This document shows, piece by piece, positions 1 through 8,619 of a stretch of DNA of 64,000 nucleotides. How positions within the stretch are numbered: position 1 is the stretch's first letter; every line of letters begins with the position of its first letter. The DNA is taken from assembly GCA_037445895.1 (NCBI GenBank), contig JBBIJO010000011.1:1-64000 (forward strand), written 5' to 3'. The position numbers and the translations under genes are program-made. The stretch comes from JBBIJO01 sp037445895. Its GTDB lineage: Bacteria > Bacteroidota > Ignavibacteria > Kapaibacteriales > UBA2268. The notes under the pieces were generated by a model. That model worked only from the letters and a program-made list of their open reading frames with translations, did not search any database and was not told the DNA's origin.

Positions 1-3000
1 TCACATCAACATTCATATCCAACAACGCTACTACATTGTTCTTGAACGTAGTCCCCTTCGAACTCTGTATCGCAACCCCAGAAACGAACGAGTTAGACAC
101 AACACCAGTTGTAGGATTAATCAAAACGGTATTGTTAGCAAGCCTATCGTCGCGTGAATAGTAACCAGCAATTTTTGGTGTTGTAATGTATGTCATAAAA
201 TTAGCATTAGGTTGTCGAGTTGTAAAGAGGTGGATACCAATGCGGTAAGCATTGCCATCGCCAACATTCAAACCCCAAACAATATTATCGGTGAGTTCGG
301 TTTTTTCGGCAACATCGGGATATAGAACATCACCCAAATAAGGATGAGGCAATATGTTAGCTTCTTGCTCTACCTTGATACCAGTTGCTCCGACATTGGA
401 CGATACACCGCTAATTTCGTTCCCGCGAATTAGAACACCAATATTGTGATAACCTTTGTAGCTCGAAGAACCATCGCCACCAAGAGCGATACCAAACGCA
501 GCTATCGAACCACCATTGACGTTATAGATTCTGTTTCCTACAACCTGAGAATTTTGCTCGTATCCAAGGAAGATACCAGCTCGTTTGACATTATAAATAG
601 TATTGTTAGAATAAAGATTACCAGAGTTGTAGTATTTGATATAATTATTTTCTCGCCAGAGTTGTCCCATCCCAAGAGAGACAATACCATACCCAAATCC
701 ATAGATTTCGTTACCTTCGAAAACATTGTTTGTATTTGGAAGAGTATCGATTGCCATAATTTGGAACTGTTCTCTTTCAAATTGATCGTAGGGTATGTAT
801 GAACGGGAAACAATACCAGCAGAGAAGCCAAGAACGTTTGCACCTTGAACTAAAGTATCGGGAGTATAGGTAAAGCCATAGACAGGACTATAGGCTGTCA
901 TTGGCAACCAAACTTTATCGCTGACTCCTTGGGTAGCATTTTCGATGATGCAATTTTTCACCTGGATATGGTGTGAACCCGGTCCAAGATAGAATGCTTG
1001 CCCACCACCTCGAGAGTAACTAATCAATCTAAATCGGATTGATTTTTGCGAACCACCATCGAAGATGATGTATCCCGGTGAATTTACATATTTTCTGGAA
1101 AGCGAACCCTTAGTTTGGAATTCTTTAAAGACAGAGTATGGATTAGTAGGATTCAATGATTGACCGAATGCAATACCTTTCCCATTATTAGTTACAAGGT
1201 TAATAGTAATGCTTCCTTTGCTCAGTGACCTTTGAGTAGATGGTTTCCAAGTAACGGTATTTGTTGTATTTAAGTCCGGATTGAACCCAAGATTCAAAAT
1301 GTGTGAACGGAAATCCCACGCAGGAGCATTGAAATTCGAGTTGGTTACTGTATATTGTGCATCTATTAATTCGAATACAGTATTCCCACTCAAACCGCGT
1401 AGATAGAGTGCGTTCATCGCTGAATCTATTGTTGGGAAATCTCCACCTGTTCCAACTCGGTAAGTTCCAGCTAAACCGCCGAGAACCGAAAAATACGACC
1501 AAGCAGTATCATTACTTCGCAATGGATCCTCGGGATGTATCGAAATAAGCTTCGCCATATAATTCCCCGTTTCTCGCGGGATAAAAACATCGAATTGCTC
1601 TTGTTTGGTATTATAAGTTCCCGATTGAATATCTTGAATGGTAATTTGGCTATAATAAACCGAGTTAGCAGTATCGGGGAGCTTATAGATAATCAACCTT
1701 GCAGGAAAATCGGAAGCAACACTAACCCCAAGGTTTTTGAATTCGCCAGTCGGAATTATTGGACGATTTCCAATTAGTTGTTCGTTCGAAGCAGGTTTGA
1801 CAACTCGATTGGCTGCAACTTCGAATTCATAAGCAATTTCGAAGATATAATCTGATTCGTCGGAACGTGGGAAATGGTCGTTGTAGTCTTCTTGGTCAAC
1901 AGCACTAGCAAGGTCGCAATCTACGTAAAACCTATATTTCCCAATATTAACTGTTTGAAATGTTGGAAATTCAATGTCAACCTTTTGTCCAGGTTGCAAT
2001 GGTTGAAACCGAGGGTCATTATTTGCATCGAAATAAAAATCTCGATTATATATTTCAACCCCACTTTCATCGACTATTCTTGCGTTTGCATAAAATTCCG
2101 TAACCGTGTTCAGTCCAGTATTTTGAACAGTTGCAATCACTCGAATTGTTTGACCGCGCAAATACTTCATAAAGCGGGGAGCAGCATTTGATTTTGGAGA
2201 AACAACCCCGGGAATAGAAATATCATTATCCCACGCTACTGTAAAAGCTACTGTAGCATCGGCTGGCGGTGCAGTTCCTCCAACATTTACTTGGAGTCGG
2301 TATTCACCACCACGATTTGCACGGAAACCAGCATTTGCGGTCGAAAAAACTCCGCGCGCTCGTTGTATGGTGTATTGTCGATACCCGCTCATATTAATAT
2401 CGATGGAACCCGAAGATGGGTCTAAACCTTCGTAAACTACACTTGTGGATGGCTTAGGTCCCGTAATACGATAACGGAGAATCGCACCACTTGGTTGAGC
2501 ACTACCCATTGTAACACTTGGTGCCGGATGATTTGCATCGCTCCCGTCATACGTTTCGTTTGCCCTTAGAATATCACCGTTGGCAGGAAATGTGGCTTCG
2601 ATGTCAGGTTGAAAGTCCAAAATATAGTCTTCGGCTTCGCCATACCCATAAGCATAATAGTAATATGGAGGATAGTCATACAAATAATAGAGGGCACAAG
2701 GATTGCTCCCGCCATAATGTCCCCACATATTATGAAATACACGAATACGAGTTTTTCCTACGGTCTGAGTATTAGGAACATTGATATCAAATGGTCCATA
2801 AGTTCCCGTGCAAGCAGACTGATTCCAATTTGCAAGACTCAGAGTTTGCACCCCAAGGTATTCGCCCGGCTGTCGGAAATCACCGTTCATATTCCAATCA
2901 ATATAAGCCAATCCATAACAGTATCGATAATAACTATACTGTGTAATATACTGGCAATAATAGGAATATGGCATATAAAACGAGAAGAAAAGTTGATAAG

Positions 3001-3301
3001 ATTTGCCGAGTTTCAATTTTGCTTCGATGCTTCGAAAAGCAAAGCAGTTATCATCGCCACTACTATTATCCAACACAACGCGTCCAGATGGTTGCTCGAT
3101 TATCTTGACGTTTGTGATGTAACCGTAGTAAAGACCACCGTAACAGTAATAGTAAACGTAAGAATAACCCGAAGGGTTAGGGGGCCAAACGACGCAATAA
3201 TTGCTCGGTTGGGAAAGCAGCTTCCCAATAGGAACGAAAGAGAGTAGGAAAGCAAGAACAAGACTTCCTACGTAAACAGTAAGTTTAGAAGAGGGCTTCA
3301 T
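1..3301 (-). CDS. Large secreted surface protein: GEVED domain plus right-handed beta-helix (C-terminus outside window)
   Basis: No stop is met between the ATG at 3301 and the window edge, so at least 1100 codons are present and the C-terminus is missing. AAGGAG lies about 9 bases before the ATG. Residues 1-31 form a signal peptide (basic start, hydrophobic core, SQ-like end). A Tyr-rich stretch follows, then a GEVED-type domain with AYIDWNMNGDF near residue 130 and GEAEDYIL near 218. Residues of about 250-600 look like Ig/CARDB-type beta domains. From about 611 the motif GTYRVGTGGDFPTIDSAM opens a parallel beta-helix of the type common in Bacteroidota surface proteins, with Asn-rich turns (NNTIYN, NNVVAL) up to the edge. 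A type IX secretion tail is expected but cannot be seen. The role is probably cell-surface adhesion or glycan binding (inference). Adjacent to a divergently read aspartate kinase. Confidence 0.85.
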   Translation of the reverse strand, partial: MKPSSKLTVYVGSLVLAFLLSFVPIGKLLSQPSNYCVVWPPNPSGYSYVYYYCYGGLYYGYITNVKIIEQPSGRVVLDNSSGDDNCFAFRSIEAKLKLGKSYQLFFSFYMPYSYYCQYITQYSYYRYCYGLAYIDWNMNGDFRQPGEYLGVQTLSLANWNQSACTGTYGPFDINVPNTQTVGKTRIRVFHNMWGHYGGSNPCALYYLYDYPPYYYYAYGYGEAEDYILDFQPDIEATFPANGDILRANETYDGSDANHPAPSVTMGSAQPSGAILRYRITGPKPSTSVVYEGLDPSSGSIDINMSGYRQYTIQRARGVFSTANAGFRANRGGEYRLQVNVGGTAPPADATVAFTVAWDNDISIPGVVSPKSNAAPRFMKYLRGQTIRVIATVQNTGLNTVTEFYANARIVDESGVEIYNRDFYFDANNDPRFQPLQPGQKVDIEFPTFQTVNIGKYRFYVDCDLASAVDQEDYNDHFPRSDESDYIFEIAYEFEVAANRVVKPASNEQLIGNRPIIPTGEFKNLGVSVASDFPARLIIYKLPDTANSVYYSQITIQDIQSGTYNTKQEQFDVFIPRETGNYMAKLISIHPEDPLRSNDTAWSYFSVLGGLAGTYRVGTGGDFPTIDSAMNALYLRGLSGNTVFELIDAQYTVTNSNFNAPAWDFRSHILNLGFNPDLNTTNTVTWKPSTQRSLSKGSITINLVTNNGKGIAFGQSLNPTNPYSVFKEFQTKGSLSRKYVNSPGYIIFDGGSQKSIRFRLISYSRGGGQAFYLGPGSHHIQVKNCIIENATQGVSDKVWLPMTAYSPVYGFTYTPDTLVQGANVLGFSAGIVSRSYIPYDQFEREQFQIMAIDTLPNTNNVFEGNEIYGFGYGIVSLGMGQLWRENNYIKYYNSGNLYSNNTIYNVKRAGIFLGYEQNSQVVGNRIYNVNGGSIAAFGIALGGDGSSSYKGYHNIGVLIRGNEISGVSSNVGATGIKVEQEANILPHPYLGDVLYPDVAEKTELTDNIVWGLNVGDGNAYRIGIHLFTTRQPNANFMTYITTPKIAGYYSRDDRLANNTVLINPTTGVVSNSFVSGVAIQSSKGTTFKNNVVALLDMNVDV

Positions 3302-3580
3302 TGTAGAAACTCCTTAAAATAGTGAAACATACATATATGTAAAATTTTTCATTTCCCATTCAAATTCAATTTTTATCCAAAGCAAATTTAAGTGCATTTG
3401 TTAAAATCATCGAAATAAAAAGTGTAAATTTTTTTTGACTTTGGGAAAAAATTTTAACTTTTCGTGGAAAAAGTGTCAGATTTTTTACACACTGTCAAGG
3501 AACACTTACATTCGATATGATTTAAATTTTTGTAATTTTGGAAGTTATGATTGTAATACTTACTTTTGAAGTATGTAAAT

Positions 3581-4867
3581 ATGCCAATTAATATAATGAA
3601 AATTGGCGGAGCAGTGCTGAAAAACACGGAGGGTTTTCGTTCCCTTACCAATATAATTGACAATTATTGCGATAATAAAGTAGTCGTGGTTTTTTCGGCT
3701 TTTTCGAATTTGAGTAGAACTTTGCGCGAAACAGCAATTAACGTTTCCAAAGGTTTATGGAGCAAATTGCAGAATAGTATCGAACAAACTAAAAATTCCC
3801 TTTTCGAATTGACTGAAAAAATAATCGAAGGACGTGTTATCGCTTCCGAAACACACGAAAGACTCGACAATTTATTCGAAGAAGTCAACAGACTCCTTTA
3901 TGGAATTTCGATAACCAAGGAGTTGAGTTCAAAAACGCTCGATAGGATATTATCGCATGGAGAGCAAATTTCGGCAGTGGTTTTGCAAGGCTTTCTTAAA
4001 TCGGGAAACTACAATGCAAGATTCATTGGAGCAGAAAATATAATAATTACCGATGAAAACTTTTGTCAAGCACAACCACTAATTGAACCCACTACGAAAG
4101 CAGTTCAGCAGAATCTTTTACCACTTTTCGAAGAAACAAATATTGTTTTCACTCAAGGATTTATCGGAAGGAGCAGAAATGGTTACCCAACAACTATGGG
4201 ATTCGAAAGTTCTAATTTAACAGCACTCGTTTTGGCTCATATCTTTGAATCCGACGAAGTCATCTTTTGGACAGACGTTGAAGGCATAAGGACCAGCGAC
4301 CCTAAAATTGTTCGCAACACAAAATTAGTCAAGGAAATTTCCTTCGACGTTGCGGAATATTTGGCACAAAATGGATTAAAGTTAATCCATCCAACAATGA
4401 TAAATTTTTTTAAACTACATCCACAAACAAAGTATATCTACCGCTCTGCATTCAATCCCCAAAATGGTTGGACACAAGTTCAACCTACAACGGAAGCTAA
4501 CACTCCAATGCTTTTAATTTCGGAAAAATGCAAATTAATTCAAGCCAAGGGTATTAGAATACCTGTTACCCCAAATGTGAATTTTGAACAGAATAAGATA
4601 TTGCATATTTCGCAAAATGGAACCGTCCGATTAGTCAATGCTTCCCAAAAAATTGAAAGTTTTGATGATTCCTTTCAAATCGCCGAGGTAGCGCTTGTTA
4701 CCCTATTTAACTTACCTTCGAGTAAAGTCCTTAAAGCAATCAGTGAAATTGAATCGCAGATAATTTTTGCCACATTCAATACCACTATTGCTTCAATCGA
4801 GTTAATTACAAAATGGGAAACTGTGGAAGATTTAGCTAACTTTTTACACAAAGAATTAATCCAATAA
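3581..4867 (+). CDS. lysC: Aspartate kinase (monofunctional)
   Basis: Phosphorylates L-aspartate with ATP, the first step towards lysine, threonine, methionine and diaminopimelate. The frame is open from a TTG at 3566, but ATG 3581 gives a first beta-strand leading straight into the nucleotide loop (KIGGAVLK), as in the family. The kinase loop reads KIGG followed by AVL where most family members have KFGG followed by [ST]S, a mild divergence. TDVEGIRTSDPKI near residue 231 matches the conserved TD-x-DG-x-x-x-[AS]DPR/K block. Residues from about 315 to 428 are the ACT-type regulatory region, the site of feedback control in the family. At 428 residues it is a kinase alone, with no homoserine dehydrogenase fusion. 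A possible -7 element TAATTTTG lies at 3533-3540. It stands alone, followed by about 280 non-coding bases. Confidence 0.85.
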   Translation: MPINIMKIGGAVLKNTEGFRSLTNIIDNYCDNKVVVVFSAFSNLSRTLRETAINVSKGLWSKLQNSIEQTKNSLFELTEKIIEGRVIASETHERLDNLFEEVNRLLYGISITKELSSKTLDRILSHGEQISAVVLQGFLKSGNYNARFIGAENIIITDENFCQAQPLIEPTTKAVQQNLLPLFEETNIVFTQGFIGRSRNGYPTTMGFESSNLTALVLAHIFESDEVIFWTDVEGIRTSDPKIVRNTKLVKEISFDVAEYLAQNGLKLIHPTMINFFKLHPQTKYIYRSAFNPQNGWTQVQPTTEANTPMLLISEKCKLIQAKGIRIPVTPNVNFEQNKILHISQNGTVRLVNASQKIESFDDSFQIAEVALVTLFNLPSSKVLKAISEIESQIIFATFNTTIASIELITKWETVEDLANFLHKELIQ

Positions 4868-5060
4868 ATTTCAAGGCAATTATGCATTAAGAACTATCTC
4901 AATAATGCAATCCGCGACTTAATATGCGCAATCGTAGAAAATAAAAGTATGGAGGAGCAAATAGCGTTCAAAAATCTTAGTGTGCTCATATCCGATAATC
5001 TATTACTCATTTTGATTAAATTAAATCTTGGAAACTATGGACTTTTTAAGTAAGTTAAAC

Positions 5061-5082
5061 AAATTTAGGTTAACCTAAATTT
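5061..5082. promoter_or_regulatory. Perfect 22-bp palindromic operator, DtxR/MntR-like
   Basis: The 22 bases 5061-5082 are their own reverse complement; the inner 16 read TTTAGGTTAACCTAAA. The half-site TTAGG/CCTAA resembles operators of the DtxR/MntR/IdeR metal-dependent repressors (family knowledge). The site lies directly upstream of a -7 element (5085-5092) and covers the place of the -33 element of a Bacteroidota-type promoter. The downstream gene is an NRAMP manganese/iron transporter, so repression by metal-loaded repressor is the obvious reading. The repressor gene is not in the window. Confidence 0.7.
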
Positions 5083-5084
5083 AT

Positions 5085-5092
5085 TAAATTTG
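5085..5092 (+). promoter_or_regulatory. -7 promoter element TAAATTTG for the NRAMP-Usp gene
   Basis: TAAATTTG fits the Bacteroidota primary-sigma consensus TAnnTTTG. It starts 2 bases after the palindrome at 5061-5082 and about 55 bases before the ATG at 5147. The -33 region is inside the palindrome. Confidence 0.5.
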
Positions 5093-5146
5093 TATTTTAT
5101 AGGAATATATTTTCGAGATTATTCGGTTGAAAAAGCTTAAATTACT

Positions 5147-7012
5147 ATGAGAAAGTCACTAGAAGAGGTTCACCAAACCGTTCAAACCCACAGACATTCG
5201 TCGAGTATTCGTCGGCTTTTTGCTTTTTTAGGGCCGGCATATATGATTAGTGTTGGCTATATGGATCCGGGCAATTGGGCAACCGACATTGCTGGCGGAA
5301 GTGCTTTTGGTTATTCATTAATCTGGGTTTTAGTAATGAGCAACCTCATAGCAATACTTTTGCAAAGCCATTCGGCAAGGCTCGGTATTGTTACTGGTAA
5401 GGACTTAGCACAAGCCGGAAGGGATTACTACCCTCCTATTGTGAACTTTTTTCTGTATGTTCTTGCCGAAATTGCTATTATCGCTTGTGATTTAGCCGAA
5501 GTCATCGGAATGGCAATTGGTATTCATTTGCTTTTCCCGAAAATTTCGATTCTCGAAGGTGTGTTTATTACTGTATTGGATAGCTTTTTACTACTTTTTC
5601 TTATGAACAAGGGAATTCGAAAGTTAGAGGCATTTATAATTTCGTTGGTTGGGATAATTGCAATTTGCTTTTTGATTCAGATTTTTTTGGCAAAACCTGC
5701 AGTTGTGGAAATTTCGAAAGGATTAGTCCCGGGATTTACCAATGAATATGCATTATACATTGCAATCGGAATCATTGGCGCAACAGTTATGCCCCACAAC
5801 CTCTACCTCCATAGTTCATTAGTTCAAACCCGTAGCTTTCGGCGGGAGCATTTTGATATAAGAAAAGCAATTCGTTTCAACGTTATCGACAGCAGTATTG
5901 CTTTAAATTTGGCTCTTTTTGTCAATGCAGCTATACTAATATTATCGTCTGCGGTATTCTTCAAAAATGGATTTTATCAAATTACCGAAATCCAGGAAGC
6001 ACACCGGCTTTTGCAACCATTGCTTGGCGATTATTTAGCTCCAAAATTGTTTGCTATTGCGTTGATTGCTGCTGGGCAAAGTTCAACCATCACGGGAACT
6101 CTCGCTGGTCAAATTGTAATGGAAGGATATTTAAACATAAGAATTCGCCCTTGGATTAGAAGGTTGATAACACGGTTGATTGCTATTGTCCCTGCCTTCT
6201 TTACGATTTGGCTGTTCGGTGACTCGGCAACAGGCAATCTATTAATTCTTAGTCAAGTGGTTCTTAGTTTACAGCTTGGTTTCGCAGTTGTGCCTTTGAT
6301 ACACTTTGTTAGCGACGTGCGGACAATGGGGTCGTTTGTTATTCCTTTGTGGCAACAAATTCTTTCTTGGCTTGCTGTTTCGATTATAGTTTCGTTGAAC
6401 ATTAAGTTCGTTGTTGGTTTCCTTGCTGAATTAATTACATCGACATCTAATCCACTTTTTGTAAGTTTCACCATTATCCCTATTTGTATTTTCTGTTTTC
6501 TAATGCTGTTACACATCACAGCTGTTCCATTTTTTAAAAAGCAATATCAAGCTTCGAAAAAGCGAATCCATCGGCAAGCACCTGTGTTAAAAATCCATAA
6601 CGATGTTCCATACAAGCATATTGCTGTTGCTATCGATTATTCTCCAAGCGACACAAAAGCAATAAACAAAGCTTTATCCATTGGCAACAAGCAAGCTACC
6701 TACTATCTTATTCATATTGTCGAAAGTATGGGAGCAATCGTTTATGGCGACCAATTCTTCGATAAAGAACGAGAAGACGATATGAACCAACTCGACCAAT
6801 ACATCGCTACTCTACATAGAGAAGGATTTAACGCAATACCTATTTTAGGTTTTGGGGATCCAAAGACCGCAATACCCGAAATTGTCGAGAAAAATTCTTG
6901 CGATTTACTAATTATGGGACAACATAAACATTCGTTTTTAAAAGATTTGATACTGGGCACTGTCATCGAAAGCGTCCGCCACCACATAAAAATTCCGCTG
7001 TTGATTGTATAG
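5147..7012 (+). CDS. mntH: NRAMP-family Mn2+/Fe2+ transporter fused to a C-terminal universal stress protein domain
   Basis: Proton-coupled divalent metal importer of the inner membrane. The NRAMP part (about residues 20-460) carries the TM1 metal-site motif DPGN at 40-43 and the TM6 motif MPH at 215-217, both as in MntH/NRAMP proteins, plus about 11 hydrophobic segments. Residues from about 488 to 621 form a UspA-type domain: KHIAVAIDYS opens it and GTVIESVRHHIKIPLLIV closes it. In the Usp nucleotide motif the second glycine is replaced (GQHKHS), so ATP binding is uncertain. At 621 residues it is about 200 longer than plain MntH, the excess being the Usp domain. It is preceded by the palindromic operator at 5061-5082, suggesting control by a metal-dependent repressor. 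The Usp domain may tie uptake to nucleotide level or stress (inference). Confidence 0.92.
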   Translation: MRKSLEEVHQTVQTHRHSSSIRRLFAFLGPAYMISVGYMDPGNWATDIAGGSAFGYSLIWVLVMSNLIAILLQSHSARLGIVTGKDLAQAGRDYYPPIVNFFLYVLAEIAIIACDLAEVIGMAIGIHLLFPKISILEGVFITVLDSFLLLFLMNKGIRKLEAFIISLVGIIAICFLIQIFLAKPAVVEISKGLVPGFTNEYALYIAIGIIGATVMPHNLYLHSSLVQTRSFRREHFDIRKAIRFNVIDSSIALNLALFVNAAILILSSAVFFKNGFYQITEIQEAHRLLQPLLGDYLAPKLFAIALIAAGQSSTITGTLAGQIVMEGYLNIRIRPWIRRLITRLIAIVPAFFTIWLFGDSATGNLLILSQVVLSLQLGFAVVPLIHFVSDVRTMGSFVIPLWQQILSWLAVSIIVSLNIKFVVGFLAELITSTSNPLFVSFTIIPICIFCFLMLLHITAVPFFKKQYQASKKRIHRQAPVLKIHNDVPYKHIAVAIDYSPSDTKAINKALSIGNKQATYYLIHIVESMGAIVYGDQFFDKEREDDMNQLDQYIATLHREGFNAIPILGFGDPKTAIPEIVEKNSCDLLIMGQHKHSFLKDLILGTVIESVRHHIKIPLLIV

Positions 7013-7055
7013 ATTTTACAAAACAACCACTGCAATAACAATAATTTTTGGATAT

Positions 7056-7063
7056 TATATTTG
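7056..7063 (+). promoter_or_regulatory. Possible -7 element TATATTTG
   Basis: TATATTTG matches TAnnTTTG, 44 bases upstream of the first ATG of the next gene. No TTTG is seen 19-21 bases further upstream, so this is only a candidate. Confidence 0.35.
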
Positions 7064-7106
7064 TTAGTGTATAGTTAATGTATTAACAAACAAGGAGAGG
7101 ATGGGT

Positions 7107-7541
7107 ATGACAGAAGTCCAAGATTCTAATTGTGTTCGTGGATGTTTAAAATCATTATTAATTGATGCGGGTTGTAATAGTAGCGATATTGATGGCTTGC
7201 TTTCAAAGTTAAATACTCAAGGCAACATAACTCGGGACACACCCGACGAAGTTGCCAATCTGCTACAATATATTTTTTCAAAACGTAAAGTTTACACTCT
7301 TAAAAACATACAAGAAATTCGCTGCCTCCCAATATTTATCGATAATGTCTCATCTTTTGCATTATTGTTTTGGGAGGGAAATAATAATGGTCAAAATCGA
7401 CATTGCACAAGATACGCAAGCCATACCGCAAACAGTATTAAATTAATGGACCCGCAAACAGGAAAAACAAAGGGCTTTACGTTTGATTTTTTGGACAATT
7501 TATCGCCGAAAGGCTTCACGCTGCTATATTTACGGCGTTAA
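7107..7541 (+). CDS. Small cytosolic C39-like (papain-fold) protein
   Basis: A 144-residue protein without signal peptide or membrane segment. AAGGAGAGG at 7092-7100 is spaced for the ATG at 7107 rather than the one at 7101. I do not recognise a named family, but the pattern fits a C39-like cysteine-protease fold: Gln5 shortly before NCVRGCLKSLL (Cys9, on the first helix), His99 in the second half, and Asp115 in MDPQTG, 16 residues after the His as in C39 domains. Whether it is an active peptidase is unclear. C39 domains usually sit on ABC exporters or are secreted, whereas this one stands alone in the cytosol between a metal transporter and a tRNA. An alternative is a catalytically dead relative or a bacteriocin-like maturation factor. 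Confidence 0.6.
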   Translation: MTEVQDSNCVRGCLKSLLIDAGCNSSDIDGLLSKLNTQGNITRDTPDEVANLLQYIFSKRKVYTLKNIQEIRCLPIFIDNVSSFALLFWEGNNNGQNRHCTRYASHTANSIKLMDPQTGKTKGFTFDFLDNLSPKGFTLLYLRR

Positions 7542-7609
7542 AAAACAATTCAACCAATACATTGAGAATACTTTTTACCTTCGAGATACAAATTTTCCTC
7601 CTCTTTCTG

Positions 7610-7683
7610 TGGGCCCTGAGGGACTTGAACCCCCAACCTACGGATTATGAGTCCGCCGCTCTAACCAGTTGAGCTAAGGGCCC
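7610..7683 (-). tRNA. tRNA with CAU anticodon (Ile2 or elongator Met)
   Basis: A 74-nt cloverleaf on the minus strand: 7-bp acceptor stem GGGCCCT/AGGGCCC (7677-7683 with 7611-7617), discriminator A at 7610, anticodon loop CTCATAA and T-loop GTTCAAG. The first acceptor pair is G-C, so it is not initiator tRNA. C4-G69 and C5-G68 pairs, and a stem like that of E. coli ileX, favour the lysidine-modified Ile2 tRNA, but elongator Met cannot be excluded. CCA is not encoded. Confidence 0.93.
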
Positions 7684-7748
7684 CCTTTCTTTCAATTTGC
7701 AAAATTGAAAAAATCGGATTACAAAATTAACAAACATTAGGCAAATTA

Positions 7749-8495
7749 TCAATAATTGAATAGTCCCAAAAACAAACCAAATTGAATTTTTAATCCATCA
7801 GTATTCAAAGCCGATGGGACGTTATCCAACGTTGCAAAACGATTATATTTCCACTTTTGGGAAAAGACGAAAGAATATCCGACCCCTCCGCGAACCATAA
7901 AGAAAGGAGTAATAGCATATTCGACATTAATTTTAGGTTCAATAAACCAGAATCCTCCTTCGACACTCCAAAAATAGGCTGTTGGATTGCTCGAAAGATT
8001 CTTCCAATCAACATTCGAAGTAGATTTATATTCTTCAATTGTAATATGCGACCACCCAAGGTTGACACCCCCGAGCAAAGCAAAGGATTTAAATGGAACA
8101 TACCCATAATCTAAGGAAAATCCAGTAAACCCAATTGCATACGAAATTCCAGTTGTAGTATCGTTTTGTGCCTTTTCGGAAGTTTTTGAACCGTTAAAAC
8201 CGAAGAAGCCCAACCGCACATTAGGAATAATCGCAATTGCCGAAAAACCCTCGGCTCCCGAAAGATAAATTGCCCCACTTAAATCGTCGAACCCGGAAAA
8301 CTTATTTTTCACCTCGTCAAATTTGGGAAAAGTAAAAGCTCCAATGTATCCACCTCCAAGTCCAAAATATGGGGGTTTAACTTCTTCCATTTCTGTTTCT
8401 TCAAATTGAAAATTTAAATTTCCACCATCTTGTGCACAAGTTAACACAACAGAAAATAAAGCACAAAATAAAAAAGCAATAATATTTTTAAACAT
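7749..8495 (-). CDS. Outer-membrane beta-barrel protein, function unknown
   Basis: GGAG lies about 8 bases before the ATG at 8495, which opens a signal peptide (MFKNIIAFLFCALFSVV..., cleavage near CAQDGG). The mature part is rich in Gly and aromatic residues in alternating patterns (YFGLGGGYIGAF, FMVRGGVGYSFVF) and ends in an aromatic residue (LGLFNY), typical of an 8-12 strand outer-membrane barrel. An acidic linker (FEETEMEEVKPP) separates signal peptide and barrel. I know no named family for it. An open frame continues 7 codons upstream to ATG 8516, but that start lacks a good ribosome site. Its 3' end is next to the CAU tRNA. Confidence 0.7.
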   Translation of the reverse strand: MFKNIIAFLFCALFSVVLTCAQDGGNLNFQFEETEMEEVKPPYFGLGGGYIGAFTFPKFDEVKNKFSGFDDLSGAIYLSGAEGFSAIAIIPNVRLGFFGFNGSKTSEKAQNDTTTGISYAIGFTGFSLDYGYVPFKSFALLGGVNLGWSHITIEEYKSTSNVDWKNLSSNPTAYFWSVEGGFWFIEPKINVEYAITPFFMVRGGVGYSFVFSQKWKYNRFATLDNVPSALNTDGLKIQFGLFLGLFNY

Positions 8496-8619
8496 AAAAA
8501 CTCCATTATTTAACATTCTACAAAATTAATCGTTCTCGTCCAAATACAAAAAGGAGAAAATTATTTTGAATAATTTTTATAATTTAGTTTGCTTAAAATA
8601 GTCAACGTTGAGGTTAATG

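Noticed and set aside
2609..3247. 212-codon plus-strand frame
   Set aside because: Lies antisense to the large surface protein, whose translation has clear domains; no ribosome site or recognisable motif.
4868..5060. Possible metal riboswitch (yybP-ykoY type) before the NRAMP gene
   Set aside because: No paired structure of that kind is visible; the palindrome and promoter lie close to the gene and explain regulation better.
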